The notes: generated from the letters alone by a model not told the origin. A stretch of 64,000 nt of DNA from Sycobia sp. Sy_11 (GCA_018907035.1 JACCIC010000207.1:498501-562500), one strand, 5' to 3'; counted from the first letter of the stretch, positions 21,277-31,360 are shown. Translations and numbers: made by a program.

Positions 21277-21316
21277 GTCCCTGATGAGGAGCCGTAGCGA
21301 GCTCGAAACGTTGGAC
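21277..21316 (+). ncRNA. Hammerhead-like ribozyme candidate, right pLTR
   Basis: Positions: flanking stem 5' strand GTCC 21277-21280; catalytic box CTGATGA 21281-21287; stem II GAGC 21289-21292 with GCTC 21301-21304; GAAA 21305-21308; a four-base remnant in place of stem III 21309-21312; flanking stem 3' strand GGAC 21313-21316. Cleavage would be expected just before 21313. G21288 is unpaired between box and stem II, a deviation from the textbook fold. Six other pLTR copies in the window keep the stems through compensating changes. Confidence 0.65.
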
Positions 21317-21560
21317 AAGTCTTCAATTAGCTATGGTTGTTGGGGACAGTCAGACTGTACTTTACTAACAAAGAATTTTTTCAGTTAATATTTTATTTTC
21401 AGATTAGCCTACGGGGGTGAATGTAAACAAGGACAGTCTGACTGTCATTATAATTTTAATTTAATTTTTTATTTTATTTTTATTTATTTATTTTTATTTT
21501 TATTTTTTATTTTTATTTTTAGATTGAATTGATTGGACTGTAAGATCGTTAAAAATATTT

Positions 21561-22189
21561 ATTAATTTATTATTATTTGCTTCTCTTTTGTTATTTGTCT
21601 TAATATATTTAATAACCTAAATCATACTGGCGTTTTAGAATAGATGTTGAGATTATAGAATTATATCTACTGCAAATTTCTTGCTTTTTTTAGATATGTT
21701 TGGTTTTGATTATATTCTAATGTATTAAAATATTAAGATGATAATAAGACGAAAAAAAAGTTTATTATTTATTTATTTCATATGTATTTATTATATCATA
21801 TCAGCTTCCTCTTGAGCCATATGTCCAGATGAAATATTTATTTTTTTATAATATTTTTTTATGAAGCACATATTTCGCATGTTGTCTCCTACCCGATTGT
21901 CTACAACCTGTAGTTGAAATAATACATTTGAATTGTTGATATATTCATATTTTTGGCTAATTGTAAGCACTAAAAATCTTATTTAATATTTATATAATGA
22001 ATGTTTCCTTATTGGCGATTTACTTCTATTAGAACATGCATTAATGCTATATTTAGGCTACATTTTAAAGCATCTTCTTTAGGTATGAATTCTTTTCTGA
22101 CAAATGACTGCTATTAATTTATGTGTAATATTAGTAAATAAAAGTACTAAATGAAAAATGCCGATGCTCAAAATTATTTAGATTATTTA
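21561..22189. other. AT-rich spacer
   Basis: No coding or repeat signature recognised. Confidence 0.35.
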
Positions 22190-22735
22190 TTACAAAAATT
22201 TTAATTTTCCATAAATATTTCTGGATTTGATTTTCACCAGAGGGGTGCCTGGAAATATTTTCAAATTTGAATCATCCTTATCCTTGCAATTATTAAATAA
22301 CTTACTGAAATTATTACTATTTTTAGAGAAAATTTGAATGCTATATTTCCAAAAATTTCTTTTAATTCTTTCCGACAATCCTCTAACTGGTGAAACTATA
22401 ATTTTACCCTTATTAACATAAACTCTTACATTATGTCTATTTTCGGTATTATAATTGGCAAACAATCTCTCTGCAATTAACTTACTAATAAATTCAATTA
22501 GATATCCATTATTAATGAAATTTTCCCTTACTATCAGTAAATTATTTTGTCTAAAATTCTTATGTGACAGTTTTATTGCTCTGTCAATGACAGCTTTTAG
22601 TGTCCCAATTTTGTTTCCGCATTGGTGGTGTGGATTAAAATCTAAAAACCTATCTGACCAAGTAGGTCTTTTATACCAATTAAGCTTCACTTTATTATTC
22701 TTATATATAATGAGATTGATGTCCAAAAATCTCAA
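22190..22735 (-). pseudogene. Penelope-like RT C-terminal part and linker
   Basis: This is the longest continuous PLE frame in the window (181 codons). It begins with MRFLDINLIIYKNNKVKLNW, then LDFNPHHQCGNKIGTLKAVI, RAIKLSHKNFRQNN and the linker GKIIVSPVRGLSERIKRNFW. These are the RT thumb and linker; the catalytic palm upstream and the GIY-YIG domain downstream are absent. The stop at 22190 ends the fragment naturally or by truncation. No pLTR adjoins it, so it is a dead fragment that has kept its frame, suggesting it is not very old. Confidence 0.75.
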
Positions 22736-22739
22736 CTGA

Positions 22740-23470
22740 TTATTGACTTCTATCCCCTTTGTAAATTTGATTATTAAAGTATTTTAGATTTAATATTATG
22801 AACATTATATTTTAATATTATTTATATTTAATTTAATAATTATGTATGTTATATTTTAAATACATAGTTACAGTATTGTATGCGTGTACAATAATATAAT
22901 GTTATTTAGTTAACTGTAATATTTAATTGCATTTAACCAATATATATATAATGATAAGCCTAAGCCGATAAAAGACTCCCAGCCACTAGCTAGAGCTGTG
23001 CATGGGCTTGCCAATGGCCTGGAAGCCATAAACGCGTGCCCGAATATATTCGAGGTCGCGCCTATACTTTATGAATAGACGTGCACAAATTACATTTTGT
23101 ATAATCGTGGCCATGAAGGCTATAAACTTGAACGTAATGTGTTGCTGACATTCTCTAAGCGAAACCGTGGGGAGTGTGAAGTGGCACGCCTAAATAATCA
23201 CTTAATATAATTATATCGCGATTTATCGAAGAATCGTAGCACCATATGCCGTAGTTCAAAAAATAAGTATTCGAGACTCGAGCGGCATTCTTTTCGTGGT
23301 AGCTTCTAGTTCAGACGTTTTATTAACTGTTGAATTTAATAAAACCTCCTTTGTTTTATTAAGTTGATAATTTTGGAAGTTTTGTTTTGTATAACGGAAA
23401 AATCCCAAATCCAGTCTTCGTTTGTTATAAGTTGTGGTATCGAAAACTGGAGTCATTTCCGAGAATCTGG
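22740..23470. other. Non-coding spacer, upstream region of the H3-like start
   Basis: AT-rich to about 22940, then a less AT-rich stretch (22960-23220). No gene was recognised. Confidence 0.35.
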
Positions 23471-23477
23471 ATTTGTG

Positions 23478-23552
23478 TATAAAATAAATTTGATTATTCG
23501 TGTTATTCACAGTTTTGAAGTTCTCAAGTTTATTATTCACGTTTAATCGAAA
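23478..23552 (+). promoter_or_regulatory. TATA/initiator promoter of the H3-like ORF
   Basis: TATAAAATA at 23478-23486 is followed 30 bases later by an initiator-like TTCACAGTTTT (23506-23516) and, about 40 bases on, by the ATG at 23553. A strong TATA box with a very short 5' leader is characteristic of replication-dependent histone genes in insects. Confidence 0.4.
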
Positions 23553-23687
23553 ATGGCTCCTAAGAAAACTGCTAGAGCCACTACCAGTAGGCAGGCAAAG
23601 CAATTAGCAACTGCTGAAATACAATTCATGAATAACATACTCTGCATTTCAGAATCGTGCTTCAAAGAATTATTCCTTGTAGTTTAA
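23553..23687 (+). pseudogene. Histone H3-like N-terminal tail (H3 or CenH3 fragment)
   Basis: The ORF begins MAPKKTARATTSRQAKQLAT. Compared with the histone H3 tail it shows the order TAR-x-x-T ... A-x-KQLAT, including the KQLAT block that is near-invariant in H3, and the DNA at AAGCAATTAGCAACT fits. After residue 20 similarity ends and the frame runs 24 further codons to a stop, entering the PLE pLTR region at about 23690. Family role: DNA-wrapping nucleosome core protein whose tail is modified. Possible identities are a decayed H3 copy, a centromeric H3 variant with a diverged tail, or chance similarity. The promoter context supports a real gene start that was later truncated. Confidence 0.4.
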
Positions 23688-23689
23688 AT

Positions 23690-23925
23690 TATTAGTTAAG
23701 TTCCTTAGGATGAACCGTAGCGGTTCGAAATGTCGAGCACCAAAGGAGAAAATAAGGTGGTGGGGGCAGCCAGATTGTCTTTTTTTATTTTATTTTATTT
23801 TATTTTACTATTATTTTAATTTATTAGTTTCAAATTTAATCTAATTAAATTTACTAATAAGATTTATTTCAGATTCTTCGGGAGTGATAATAAACAAGGA
23901 TAGTCTGACTGTCATTATTCTAGTA
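23690..23925 (+). repeat. PLE pLTR copy
   Basis: Plus orientation: hammerhead-like motif, GGAGAAAATAAGGTGGTGG, a GCAGCCAGATTGTC box, a T-rich middle, GATTCTTCGGGAGTGATAAT and AAGGATAGTCTGACTGTCAT. The outer tip is replaced by the pentanucleotide satellite. Confidence 0.75.
23700..23738 (+). ncRNA. Hammerhead-like motif (decayed)
   Basis: Flanking stem GTTC/GAGC, stem II GAACC/GGTTC around GTAGC, then GAAA. The catalytic box reads CTTAGGA, so activity is unlikely, but both stems pair fully. Confidence 0.5.
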
Positions 23926-23927
23926 AA

Positions 23928-24031
23928 TATCATATCATACTTCATATCATACCATATAATCATATCATATAATCATATAATATCATACTTCATATCATAT
24001 CATATCATATCATATCATATCATATCATACT
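23928..24031 (+). repeat. (CATAT)n pentanucleotide satellite
   Basis: Degenerate and then perfect CATAT units. It abuts the 5' end of the Helitron-like element. The same satellite and junction recur at 63740-63890. Confidence 0.9.
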
Positions 24032-24633
24032 TACTAATTTATAAAGACAAAGCGCGTTCTTGTTTGTACACGATAATCGAAAAAACTACTCAACCGATTG
24101 TTCTGAAATTTGACATATAGATTCTATATTATCATGGGAAGGACATAGGCTATGTTTTTTCTTGAAAATCATTTTACTTTTAACAATAAATTAAGTTAAC
24201 GGTCTTAGCAGTCAGTTTCACCAACGATCACTAGATGGCTATTATTAAGTATTAATACCAGGCCAGCTCAAACAAATGATCATATCCAACTTTGGGATTC
24301 GTATCCTAAAAAAGGTGTGACGTTAGTTGGTATAACCCTTTTTGTTCTTCAGGTTAAGCTGACACTACTTTTACATCTTATGTATATCGTTTGATTTTTG
24401 TAAATTTTATTTTCTCTTACAATCTCTCTCTGTCTCTCACTCTCTGTCTCTCTGTCTCCTTCTTTTATAAAATGGTTCTGTATGCCAAATTATACTGAAT
24501 ATAGTTTGTGACGACAAATTATTTTTTATTTTTATACATCTATTAACTTCAGAATTGTGACAAGTGCCTATGTTTTTTTAGTTTGAACAAAAGAAATAAT
24601 GGCAAAATAGGGTTCTTTACCAATAACCTCGAA

Positions 24634-24637
<4 letters not shown>

Positions 24638-24696
<59 letters not shown>
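24638..24696. repeat. (TA)n microsatellite
   Basis: Pure AT dinucleotide run inside the Helitron-like element. Confidence 0.9.
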
Positions 24697-24699
<3 letters not shown>

Positions 24700-24799
24700 C
24701 GTCACTTCTGCATAAAAAGGCAGTATCCATCGTCTGCTTAAAAAATACGCTATTCGCATACCAATATTTTGCTTACACACACACACATACACACACATG

Positions 24800-25130
24800 A
24801 GCAAATCAACTTCTATGGGAAGATTCGTGTTGGGACGGTAAAATACTATGTTTAGTGTTTAGTTGGTAGAAAACGATGTTCAGGTTGTCGGGACAACTTC
24901 TACGGGAAATTTTATGTTCGGACTGTAGAAGACGATCTCTGGGTATGACGGGACAACTTCTACGGGGAATTTCGTGTTCAGACGGTAGAAGAGGATGTCC
25001 AGGTATGGCGAGACGACTTCTATGGGAAGATTCATGTTGGGAAGTTCAAATACGATTTCGGGATGTTTTGGAACGATATCTACGGCGATTGTTTAAGAGA
25101 CTTCTATAAAGAGATTCATTTTCAATCATT
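24800..25130 (+). repeat. Minisatellite, ~60-base units, direct array
   Basis: About four to five units containing GACAACTTCTACGGGAA, TTCGTGTT and GGTAGAAGACGATGTCCAGG in the same order, with drift. The units also code by chance for repeated peptides; this is not treated as a gene. Confidence 0.8.
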
Positions 25131-25139
25131 CGAACACGC

Positions 25140-25345
25140 ACACTCACAGTAAAAATCCTCCCGGGATACCTGTACATCGTATTCTACCTCCCCAAAAGAA
25201 AACTCTCTATAACAGTTGTCCCGACACATGTTCTATATTCCGAACATGATACTCTCTATAAACGTCTTCCCGAGACACTTGGACATCTTTTTCTACCGCT
25301 CGGACTCGGAAGTACAATTTTCTCCATAGAAGCCGTATGTAATAT
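25140..25345 (-). repeat. Same minisatellite, inverted array
   Basis: On the minus strand the units reappear (GTAGAAAAAGATGTCCAAG, GTCGGGACAACTGTTATAG, GTAGAATACGATGTACAGG). With the direct array it forms an imperfect palindrome centred near 25135. Confidence 0.7.
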
Positions 25346-25557
25346 GCATATATGTGTGTATTAAATTCGGTTGTACATTCTGTGTATATATATACTGTAT
25401 ATACAAAAGCGACGATATGTAAATTACGGTCAATTATTTATAGTAATATAGATTTTTATATATAGAGTACTTTTTACTTAGATATTATTAAATTGCTTAT
25501 GAAATCCGTTAAATTATTATCTCGGGCGAAGCTGAGACGGGGAATGCTAGTATTATA

Positions 25558-25600
25558 TTATAAAGACTGTAACACCGATAAAAATATTTATTAATTTAGT
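25558..25600 (+). repeat. PLE pLTR outer tip
   Basis: AAGACTGTAACACCGATAAA followed by AATATTTATTAATTTA, immediately after the Helitron-like 3' end. Confidence 0.65.
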
Positions 25601-26883
25601 TTGAATTGTATTCTAAGTGACTTAGTTTCCTCTGATTGCAAGTTCTAAATAATATCTACAGCCATGATGAATAATTTCTTAGTTCGCTCCACAAGTACTT
25701 TTTTTAGTACCTGTTGTTATTTACCGATGAATATTGATGAGTTATGATTCTAGGTGATATGATTAAGAGTAAGAACCATTACTATGTTGCAGCAAAATTT
25801 GTTTTCTGCTTTTCCAACCATTCATAGCCTAATCGTGAACTAATTTAATACATAAACATAATATCATTCATCCGGCAAATACATAGGTACGTACACGAAA
25901 AATTGACTACGTCTTACAATAACTCGAGAAATAATAAACAGTATGGATTCTTTGTTACGTCCATATAGGCTTTCTGCAGAAATTTTGAACCATCCGGATA
26001 AACTTCACGCACTAAATTTTAAATTTATTGACAACTTCGAGGTTTTTTTTTTTAAATTAGCTATGTAATTCCTAATTAAACGTATATCCCGTCGCGCTTT
26101 CATTTGTGAAATATTTTCTAAGTTATAAAAATAATGCTTATAATTTTGATGGCGTCTACCCCTTGTAAATAAATCAACAATTATGTCTTTCAACTACTCG
26201 CGCACGAGATCGTCGAGTTTTTTGTTCATTAACGCACGGTTAGTCGTGCGGGTATTGTAGTCCCTCTTTAAATTCCAGATGTATACGGCCAGACGATCTC
26301 AAATTCGTCATGTGGGGCCCTTGCCATTCGGCGTCAAAGACGGACGAAGACGGTCAAAACGAGCATTACATACTACGATTAAATAAGATATTTAAAAAAA
26401 AAATTGTTTTACTGTATAAATTGATGATTCAGTAACGTATCCATCTTTAAAATTAAGCTTACAAACATATTCTTTACGTTTTAGAAAAATACGTTACTTT
26501 GAACTTCAGCAACAGACCGATGGTTGTCAGCGGCGCTATGTGGATGGGCGCGCATCAAATACCTAATAGAACGCGCGATTACGGAAATCGTGCTGATGAC
26601 GTATTAGTACGTAGGGGGTATATTCAGAGCAAGCATCAATAACTTAATATGTCGCACGTTCTAAACACGCACTTTACTCTATTCATAAGAGTCTTTGCGA
26701 TGCATATATATGAATAACGACAAGAACAACAATAGAACAACACCAGCCGGAAAAAAGCATTAATAATCACAACGATAATAAATATTGAATATGATAAAAT
26801 ATTATATAACTATTCTTTCTTTTATGGACTAGTTTTATACAATATTTTTACAAAATGTAGTATTCGGTACAGCTAGTCAGATG

Positions 26884-26946
<63 letters not shown>

Positions 26947-28030
26947 TATAGGTAGTATATAACAAATTTCTCTTAATTTATATCACTAATTACAAAATTT
27001 ACACCAATTTGTTCCACACTCGTTTCTACCTCGATACATTTTAACGATGTCACAATTTTTTTTCTTTTTTCTACTATTTCTTTTTTATTTTAAAATTCTT
27101 TTATGCTTGTCGAAATAGGATTAGTCGAAAAATTTACGGGTTCATGCTATTCATTTAACTAGATCACCGATATTCTTATGTTCACAAGCTGAATGCAAAA
27201 AACATTTAGACTGTAGTTTATTATACACGTGCTTGTCTATATACTGATACCGCTTGTTACAATATGAGAAAAAAATTGGGTTTTTGTAGGTTAGATTACA
27301 TTTTATATTGTATAATAATGATTGAAGCTTGACTCATAAAACGGACTAATAGTACCGAAATTTCTTTACTTCTATAATGTACAACCCCCATTGGCGATAT
27401 TCAGACATGCTTTTTAAAGCAGCTTTTCGACTCACTTCTTTCGCCTTTTTTCTCCAGCATCACGAATGATATCCGTCTGATTTTTTGTATCATCTTATGT
27501 AATTTGAATGCTACACTAACGACAAGAGTACGGGTAAAAAAAAGATCGTATCAAAATAAGTATCGATGTGCAACGCTATCTATTGTAAATTTTTTTTTCT
27601 AAATCACCATTTCCACAGATATATTAATAAAGTTAGCTTGTAGCCGTAGAAATTGTAGCTGTAGAAATTATAGCCATTATTATTTTCAAAACTATCATTT
27701 GTCTGTGTTAACTACAACTAAATACACAAAAATTATTTTTGGTTAGATAAATATAAATCATAATGAATTCATAATAATTTTTCTAATGTTTGACAAGTCT
27801 TAAAGAAATAATTAGAGATAACATAAATTAATTAAATTATATTCATTTTAATAATAATAAGAGTTAGTAATGTATGTTTTCCATTGTGTTTCTGATAGTT
27901 TTCCCATATAATTCAACATACATTACATGTATTACGGAATAAAATGATAAAAAATTCATAATGACTAAAATAATGAATTTTGACAACATTTTATGATTTA
28001 TTATAATTAATTGAAATTGTAAATGTTGAT
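25601..28030. other. Mostly non-coding AT-rich region
   Basis: No gene was recognised. A 62-codon minus frame (26005-26193) contains MKARRDIRLIRNYIANLKKK but matches nothing I know. A (TA)n tract lies at 26886-26950. Short GC islands occur at 26210-26360 and 26515-26640 without identifiable content. Confidence 0.35.
26886..26950. repeat. (TA)n microsatellite
   Basis: AT dinucleotides with one TG interruption. Confidence 0.9.
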
Positions 28031-28039
28031 TTTATTTTT

Positions 28040-28690
28040 GATATCTTATATAAACATCTTTTACGCTCATTTTCGCATTCTATTTGTGTTATAAAAAATC
28101 TCAGATTTTGAATATCGTCACTGTCATTGTATTTTACATCTTGCTTTTGAGCTTCGTTGTAGTGAAGTAGTCCGCCTTTGTCTGTTCCTCGACGTACAAA
28201 ACATTCTTTACCGCGACTCCTTTGCTACGACTAATTTTGGAACGATGGCGATCCCTGCTGCCCGAATGTTTCTCGTGCAGCTCTTTGCTGTTCCAATCCC
28301 CCATTTGCTATATCTTGCCAGAAGTTGCGGCAATTCTTACTCATATATGACTATCTTTTTCAGAATTATGAGATTTTAAAGTCTTTTTTTGACTTTGAAA
28401 ACACTCATTTATTCAATTTTTTCACTTATTAATCCGGCAATATCATTAGCATATATTCAAGTTTGTTCCGTTCTTACTGTTGCGCCTGCACCTCTCAATT
28501 CATTTATTAATTTATCCAACTCGGTGAAAAAAATACTAGCTTCTTTAAAATCTTTTAATTTTAACCTGTTTAATTTATTTCGAAATTTTTTCGATATTTT
28601 TCATGCCGTCTCTTCATTTTCTACAAATTTCCTAGAACCTTTAATTTGTAATGTTGCAATAAATATAATCACAGTCTCCTAATTTTTTTC
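28040..28690 (-). pseudogene. Ty1/copia-like gag remnant
   Basis: The minus strand around 28450-28590 translates to LNRLKLKDFKEASIFF, then TELDKLINELRGAGATVRTE and, one frameshift later, EYMLMILPD. This is the layout of the copia-type gag (UBN2) domain, in which a helix with a D/E-rich linker and ELR-x-AG-x-V precedes a YLL-x-LP motif. Further down (28150-28330) a basic segment HSGSRDRHRSKI and KNVLYVEEQTKAD resemble the region after gag but are weaker. Stops and frameshifts are frequent. Family role: capsid of the virus-like particle. No RT or integrase is nearby. Confidence 0.5.
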
Positions 28691-28770
28691 ATTCCAGCCG
28701 GTTTGCAATTCTGCAACGCTTTGTTCGCTTGTAGCCGCGTCACAACATTTTTTCCATTTCAGGTATAATA

Positions 28771-29428
28771 TTAGGAGGTGATCTTAGTTTCCGAACTTCA
28801 CATTTACATGACGATATAAGTAGTACGAAAAGTCAGTTGTGTCGGATCTAGCACTTATTTTTTAGTTTTGGCATTTACCAATAAAATTCAGTTAACAGTC
28901 GCCATCATTTGTGTAAACATTACAATATTTTGATGAGTGAAAATGAATCGTGATAAATTGTGTTTTCGACATATCCTTTTGCACTATTTGATTTGAAAAA
29001 AAAACGTAGCAGAACTTATCGATTGTTTGAAGATTGTTATAGCGAACAAGCTTCATCGCCTATAACATGTAAAGAATAGTTTCAGCGCTTTAGAAGTGGA
29101 GTACGGATATTAATGACAAAGAACTTTCTGGACAACCGAAAAAGCTTGATGATAGTGAATTGCAAGCATTATTGGATGAAAACTCAGCTCAAACGCAGAA
29201 AGAACTCGCTAATAAGTTAGAAGTCTGTGACAGAGCAGTTGACAATAATGATTGGATCGCCTCGAAATTGTCATCGTTCTTTCGCCACGGAATCGCCATA
29301 TTGCGAGAAAGATGTAAAAAGTAATAGAAAATGACGGAAAATATTTTGAATAATCTAACGTGTATCCGTTTTCTATCATAAATGTCATTTTTCCGTTAAA
29401 AATAACAGAAACTAAGTTCGCCTCCTAA
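28771..29428 (+). mobile_element. Internally deleted mariner, 658 bp, with matching ends
   Basis: The left end TTAGGAGGTGATCTTAGTTT starts after TA (28769-28770). The right end GAAACTAAGTTCGCCTCCTAA is followed by TA (29429-29430). Inside, a start at 28943 (MNRDKLCFRHILLHY) gives the N-terminal helix-turn-helix part in broken frames, with SDKELSGQPKKLDDSELQAL-type residues and LLDENSAQTQKELANKLEV. It jumps near 29245 to the very C-terminus (WIASKLSSFFRHGIAILRER). The whole DDD catalytic domain is deleted. The ends and TA duplication are intact, so it could be moved by a related transposase. Confidence 0.8.
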
Positions 29429-29430
29429 TA

Positions 29431-29884
29431 GAATTATTTTTTCGAAATATTATAATATAATTTCTATGGAATACCTACAAACTTATTTCTTCTTCTTTCG
29501 GTAACTTGATTTGTTTATTAGTTTCCCTTCTTATTTTAACCTATGTTTCTTTTAATATCAAAATATTTTCAATCTCTCTCTCCATCTTAAAAACATTTAT
29601 TATTCTATTGATGTTTAGTTTTACTATTTCTTGATCAGTTTTGGTATGTCGACTTTTTAGTTCACGTGTTTTCATAACCATAAATTTATATTATCATTTA
29701 ACCAACTTTTAAAATTTATTTATAATCGACCTTTAACTTTTCTTTACAAACACACTCTGCTACCATGTTGAATAAAAGATTGGAGTTATTAATATATAAT
29801 CACGTATCACCTTAAATCCTATTTTATAAAATATATTTACTTAGCTGAAAACTCGTAAATAAAAAATATATTTAAATAAAATAA
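29431..29884. other. AT-rich spacer
   Basis: No gene or known repeat recognised. Confidence 0.35.
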
Positions 29885-30212
29885 GATAAAAGATTAATTC
29901 CTAATGATAAACCGTAGCGTTTCGAAACAACGGACATCAAAGGAGAAAATAAGGTGATGGAGCAGTCAGATTGTGCTTTACTAACATACGTAGAATACAG
30001 TTTATTATTTTTATTTCATGTTAGTTTATTATTATTGTAGTTTATTATTTTTAATTTTTCATCTAATTTATTTTTAGTAAAAAGATTAATGTCAAATTCT
30101 TCGAGAGTGATATTAAATAAGGAAAATCTGGCTGTTATTATTTTAATTAATATATTATATATAAGGACTATAATACCGATAAAAATATTTATTAATTTAA
30201 TTCAAAACAGTA
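29885..30212 (+). repeat. PLE pLTR copy, complete to outer tip
   Basis: Plus orientation from the hammerhead-like motif (29897) through AAGGTGATGGAGCAGTCAG, CTTCGAGAGTGATATTAAAT and AATCTGGCTGTTATTA to the outer tip GGACTATAATACCGATAAAA ending near 30212. It stands alone, without PLE protein sequence. Confidence 0.8.
29897..29935 (+). ncRNA. Hammerhead-like motif (decayed)
   Basis: Stem II AAAC/GTTT around CGTAGC, then GAAA. The box reads CTAATGA instead of CTGATGA. The flanking stem ATTC/GGAC has only three pairs including a wobble. Confidence 0.45.
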
Positions 30213-30669
30213 GGCATAAGTACAATTTTTAATTTTAAAGAAAAATACGTATAATTCAACAAAAATATCCATTGTAGGAGAATATTCTGTCAAAATGAAT
30301 GATTTCAAATTCTTTTCAAATATTGACCAGTAGTTCTTAAGTAAATCTCAAATTTGGGGTAATCGCCTGAGAGATATCGTCGTTGTTTTACGTCGCAAAT
30401 TTTGAACTATTTAAATGCTCGAGAAATATATATTTTTCTCAGTTTTGTATTTTATTTATTTAAGTAGAATTGACCAAACATCATGGCGCAATAAATTTAT
30501 CATTTATTTCAAAATCTATTATTATTTCTAATAGTGGTTGCTCGGTACATTAAGTTATTTTTTCTATTTTTGTTTCATTCTCATTTATGTTTATAAAATC
30601 AATTTAAAATTGAAAATCAATTCACAAATACGTCATACATCTTGATCGCATGTTATTACCATAATCTCG
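30213..30669. other. AT-rich spacer
   Basis: No gene seen. A short GTTTTACGTCGCAAATTTTG near 30388 is weakly like the inner arm of the mariner at 8665-9495. Confidence 0.3.
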
Positions 30670-31360
30670 AAACATAATTCATTGAAAATTTACAGAAGTG
30701 TTTTGGGGAGTCTACTTTATCGCGAATGCAAATATTTGAGTGGCACAAAGCATTCAGTGAAGGTCGTGAAGTCGTCGAAAACTTATCTCATGCAAGTCGC
30801 CCATTCACCGAAAATCGAGGTGATTCTCGTCGTTTTTTCGATTACCATGGGGTGGTTCACCAAGAATTCGTTGCAAAAGGTCAAAGGGTCAATAAGGAGT
30901 ACTACTTGGCCGTTTTGAGGAGTCTATGTGCAGCAATTAGTCGTAAACGACCGGGTTTGTGGACAGACAATTCAAGGTTTTTTCACCACGATAATGCACT
31001 GGCGCATTCCAGCATGATTGTGTCTAATGTTTTGGCCAAACACGAAAAGAAAATTATCGGTTAGCCACCATATTCGCCAGATTTGGCTCTCTGTGACTTT
31101 TTCCTCTTCCCGAAACCCAAAAATGCGCTTAGGGGAACGTACCATTAGTCCCTTGAAGCCATAAAAAGTAATTCGCTAAAGGAACTGAAGACAATCCCAG
31201 GGAAGGCTTACAACAGGTGTTTGGAAAATTGGATTAAGCGTTGGCATGTTTGTATTGGCTCAAAAGGAACCTATTTTGAAGGTGATAATAAAGATTTGTA
31301 TTAAAATATGTAAACATATTTTTTTTTTGGTCAGCCCGGGTCAAATTTGATACATAGGAA
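30670..31360 (+). pseudogene. Mariner, internally deleted, same junction as 8665-9495
   Basis: The frame 30726-31064 reads QIFEWHKAFSEGREVVENLS, then ASRPFTENRGDSRRFFDYHG, NKEYYLAVLRSLCAAISRK and HHDNALAHSSMIVSNVLAKH. The jump after SRPFTEN goes directly to the strand before the second catalytic D, so the first D region is missing, exactly as in the minus-strand copy at 8665-9495. After the stop near 31060 the sequence continues with PPYSPDLALCDFFLFP (third D kept) and the C-terminal WIKRWHVCIGSKGTYFEGD. Unlike the other copy it retains this C-terminus. Confidence 0.75.

Larger units (their letters stand above)
20186..21560 (+). mobile_element. Compact Penelope-like element with inverted pLTRs
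   Basis: The left pLTR (20186-20525) and right pLTR (about 21195-21560) are inverted copies of each other over roughly 350 bases: both contain the TCTTACAGTC-type outer tip, AATAATGACAGTCAGACTGT-type box, CCCCGTAGACTAATCTGAAA-type box, the hammerhead-like motif and a GGTGGTGGGGATGGGTATAT inner end. Between them lies only the tail of the PLE protein: RT thumb/linker (20585-20852) and GIY-YIG domain (20870-21175). The element therefore has matching ends and an endonuclease ORF but no RT core. Inverted as well as direct pLTRs are known in PLEs. Confidence 0.8.
24032..25550 (+). mobile_element. Helitron-like non-autonomous element
   Basis: The 3' end has the Helitron signature: hairpin CTCGGGCGAAGCTGAG at 25521-25536 (five pairs, six-base loop), ten bases, then CTAG at 25547-25550 followed by T. 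The 5' end begins TTACTAATTTATAAAGACAA and continues AACTACTCAACCGATTGTTC; it matches the sequence at 63891-64000 closely. No Rep/helicase ORF is present, so the element would depend on another copy. It contains CT-rich and TA microsatellites and a two-way minisatellite. The first bases are less certain because the flanking satellite also supplies TC. Confidence 0.5.

Noticed and set aside
23256..23603. 115-codon minus frame
   Set aside because: Overlaps the promoter and start of the H3-like ORF on the other strand; no recognisable domain.
24876..25109. 77-codon plus frame with repeated peptide
   Set aside because: It is the translation of the 60-base minisatellite, not a gene.
24800..25345. 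CRISPR-like array
   Set aside because: Units are contiguous and degenerate without unique spacers, in an animal-type genome; it is a minisatellite.
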